Part shown: piece after piece, positions 51,484-52,820 of the stretch | Layout of the letters: each line of letters starts with the position of its first letter | Position numbering within the stretch: the first letter of the stretch is position 1 | DNA from: Paracoccus ravus | GTDB lineage: Bacteria; Pseudomonadota; Alphaproteobacteria; Rhodobacterales; Rhodobacteraceae | DNA: 52,820 nucleotides | Direction of reading: 5' to 3' | Assembly: GCF_004522175.1 (NCBI RefSeq) | Contig: NZ_SDEB01000008.1 | Span: 1-52,820 of the forward strand | Translations under genes and position numbers: made by a program | Notes under the pieces: generated by a model | Database searches by the model: none | Told to the model about the DNA's origin: nothing | Seen by the model: the letters and a program-made list of their open reading frames with translations, nothing else

Positions 51484-52433
51484 AGATTGGTCGCGCCGAC
51501 CTTTTCATGGATGCCGTTGACCGTGGCCTTGTCGAGGCCAAGGGCGGTCGCGAAAGTATGCAGGTATTCCGCTTCGCTGCGGCTGTCGAAGTCAATGGCG
51601 AGCAGCGACATCATATAGACCTGCGGCCCAAGACCCTGCGGTACCTCTTTGGCGAGAGCCGCCGCATCGACAGGGGCGTCCATCTGCGCCTTGATGAAGG
51701 CGCGCTCCTCGTCGTCGAGCTCGCCGAATTCCTTCGTCAGCCGGGCTTGCTCGGCCTCGTCGATCTTGCCGTCGGATTTTGCGGCCTGGATCATCGCTTT
51801 GAGGATCAGCCCTGCGACCGCATTCTGTTCGGGTGTCGGCTTGATCGAGGGTTCGCCGCCATTGACCAGCGCATCGTTTAGGACTTCGCCGAAACTCGCG
51901 TCGCTGCTGGGTTGCGCATCTTTCTGTGCCAGCCCGCCTCCGGGACCGGCATTGGCCTGCGATCCGCCCAGAAGCTCGCCCAGAATGCCGCCAAGGCCCC
52001 CAGCCGCCGCGCCGCCGCCCAGGATCTGTCCGAGGCTTCCGCCCAGGCCGCCGCCGCCGCTGCCGGCGGTCGTGTTCGTAGCGCCGCGTCCGGCGGTCAG
52101 CTGGTCGAGAATGCCGCCCAGCCCGCCGCTGGCGCGCCCGGTGGGGGAATGCGTGCCGCCATAGGGCGATCCGCTACCCATGCCAGATCCGCGACCGCCA
52201 AGGACCTGGCCGAGGATCTCTCCCAGCCCGCCGGAACCCGCTCCGGGCTGACGGCCCGCGCCGCCGGTCCTGCCAAGGATTTCGTCCAATATGCTTCCCG
52301 AGGGCGCATTGCGCGCCTGGGTGGAACCGCCGGGCGCGGCGCTGCCGCCTTGGGCGCCTTTCATCATGGTACCGATACCCTTTGCCAGCATGATACCGGC
52401 CGCAACGCGGGCAAGTGACTTCATCAGGCTCAT
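51474..52433 (-). CDS. Glycine-rich DUF533/TerB-like protein
   Basis: A 319-residue protein. The N-terminus has a short hydrophobic stretch (RVAAGIMLAKGIGTMM). A low-complexity region of about 150 residues carries at least four copies of a repeat like GGLGGILGELLGG. The C-terminal 120 residues form a helical TerB-type domain (AKSDGKIDEAEQARL with a calcium-like acidic loop). This is the DUF533 layout; function is unknown, though tellurite-resistance relatives act at membranes. Start 52433 has GGAGGA 4 bases upstream. It is divergent from tuf. Confidence 0.86.
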   Translation of the reverse strand: MSLMKSLARVAAGIMLAKGIGTMMKGAQGGSAAPGGSTQARNAPSGSILDEILGRTGGAGRQPGAGSGGLGEILGQVLGGRGSGMGSGSPYGGTHSPTGRASGGLGGILDQLTAGRGATNTTAGSGGGGLGGSLGQILGGGAAAGGLGGILGELLGGSQANAGPGGGLAQKDAQPSSDASFGEVLNDALVNGGEPSIKPTPEQNAVAGLILKAMIQAAKSDGKIDEAEQARLTKEFGELDDEERAFIKAQMDAPVDAAALAKEVPQGLGPQVYMMSLLAIDFDSRSEAEYLHTFATALGLDKATVNGIHEKVGATNLYA

Positions 52434-52572
52434 CTCGTCCTCCGACGTGAAAAGGCACCCGCCTCCCTGACGGGTCACCGACAGAGCCTCAAGCATTCTC
52501 GGCCGGGCTTGGTTCCAAGCGAATTCCGGCGGCCACGCCTTGCGGCGAATTCGCTGGCACTGCCCGGCTGCC

Positions 52573-52600
52573 CTTGATTTTTCTCCAGCGCAAATATAAG
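52573..52600 (+). promoter_or_regulatory. Candidate tuf promoter
   Basis: CTTGAT (52573-52578), 16 bases, TATAAG (52595-52600). A good -10 and fair -35, about 57 bases before the likely transcription leader ends at tuf. A divergent gene lies on the other side, so tuf must start here. Confidence 0.5.
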
Positions 52601-52663
52601 TCGCGGCGGATGTTTCACGGTGGGGGCTGTCGCGCGGGTGGCCCTCTCGCATAGGAGGCCATG

Positions 52664-52820
52664 ATGGCAAAGGCAAAGTTTGAACGTAACAAGCCGCACG
52701 TCAACATCGGGACCATTGGTCACGTTGACCACGGCAAAACGACGCTGACGGCTGCGATCACCAAGTATTTTGGTGACTTCAAGGCCTATGACCAGATCGA
52801 CGGCGCCCCGGAAGAGCGCG
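52664..52820 (+). CDS. tuf: Elongation factor Tu, 5' end only
   Basis: The first 52 codons of EF-Tu, which delivers aminoacyl-tRNA to the ribosome; the gene runs off the window. [20 protein letters not shown] leads to the P-loop [10 protein letters not shown], followed by the switch I start. Two ATG codons are adjacent (52661, 52664); AGGAGG at 52653-52658 is 5 bases before the second, which also gives the usual MAK start. The gene has no fusA in front, so this may be the second tuf copy that normally leads to secE-nusG, but that lies outside. Confidence 0.97.
   Translation, partial: MAKAKFERNKPHVNIGTIGHVDHGKTTLTAAITKYFGDFKAYDQIDGAPEER

Overview
The window looks like a piece of the main chromosome of an alphaproteobacterium of the Rhodobacteraceae, most likely Paracoccus or a close relative. 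The DNA is GC-rich. It carries a 50-residue aa3-type cytochrome c oxidase subunit IV that closely resembles, from memory, the Paracoccus denitrificans CtaH peptide. The run acpS-lepB-rnc-era and the ETF-QO/TPR/ispE order are also what I would expect in this group. Most of the window is housekeeping DNA. I see no CRISPR array, phage, transposase or integrase.

Layout: (1) 182-3525, a secreted arylsulfatase divergent from a Crp/Fnr-type regulator, with a perfect 18-bp inverted repeat just in front of the regulator. (2) 3526-3869, an AT-rich gene-free patch with structured elements. (3) 3870-14807, an almost unbroken minus-strand run that in transcription order reads ETF-QO, TPR lipid/periplasm protein, ispE, pdxJ, acpS, lepB, rnc, era, DUF1491, gyrB. 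Several genes are joined by ATGA overlaps, and gyrB has its own recognisable promoter. (4) 15080-19071, greA with a structured leader, a two-helix membrane protein, a GNAT enzyme, the AzlCD amino-acid exporter, a lipoprotein and CtaH. (5) 19131-27911, an acyl-CoA dehydrogenase/metallo-hydrolase pair, TsaC/Sua5, YqgE, a DsbD N-domain protein, a family-4-like uracil-DNA glycosylase, LeuB and an EamA exporter. A tRNA-Pro(CGG) follows.

(6) 28374-36652, an accessory transport block: a tripartite tricarboxylate transporter arranged tctC-tctB-tctA-tctC with two different substrate receptors. It lies downstream of a DctB/DctD-type sensor kinase and sigma-54-type response regulator, and then a cation diffusion facilitator. 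The regulator has GAFPGA in place of the canonical GAFTGA loop. (7) 36905-37592, a small lower-GC patch with a membrane-anchored staphylococcal-nuclease-like gene and a pentanucleotide microsatellite. (8) 37738-46511, glutamate synthase gltD and gltB separated by a secreted protein of unknown function, then uppP and an NDUFA9-like Rossmann protein. (9) 46606-52433, a class V aminotransferase, an overlapping ABC exporter/ygfZ/dinB trio and a glycine-rich DUF533 protein. The window ends in the first 52 codons of tuf.

I find no clear previously undescribed system. The best leads are the sigma-54-type control and unusual receptor pair of the tct block, the GAFPGA variant, the paired inverted repeats ahead of gltD, the secreted protein between gltD and gltB, the alternative hairpins in the greA leader, and three tail-to-tail gene pairs that share one CTAG as both stop codons.
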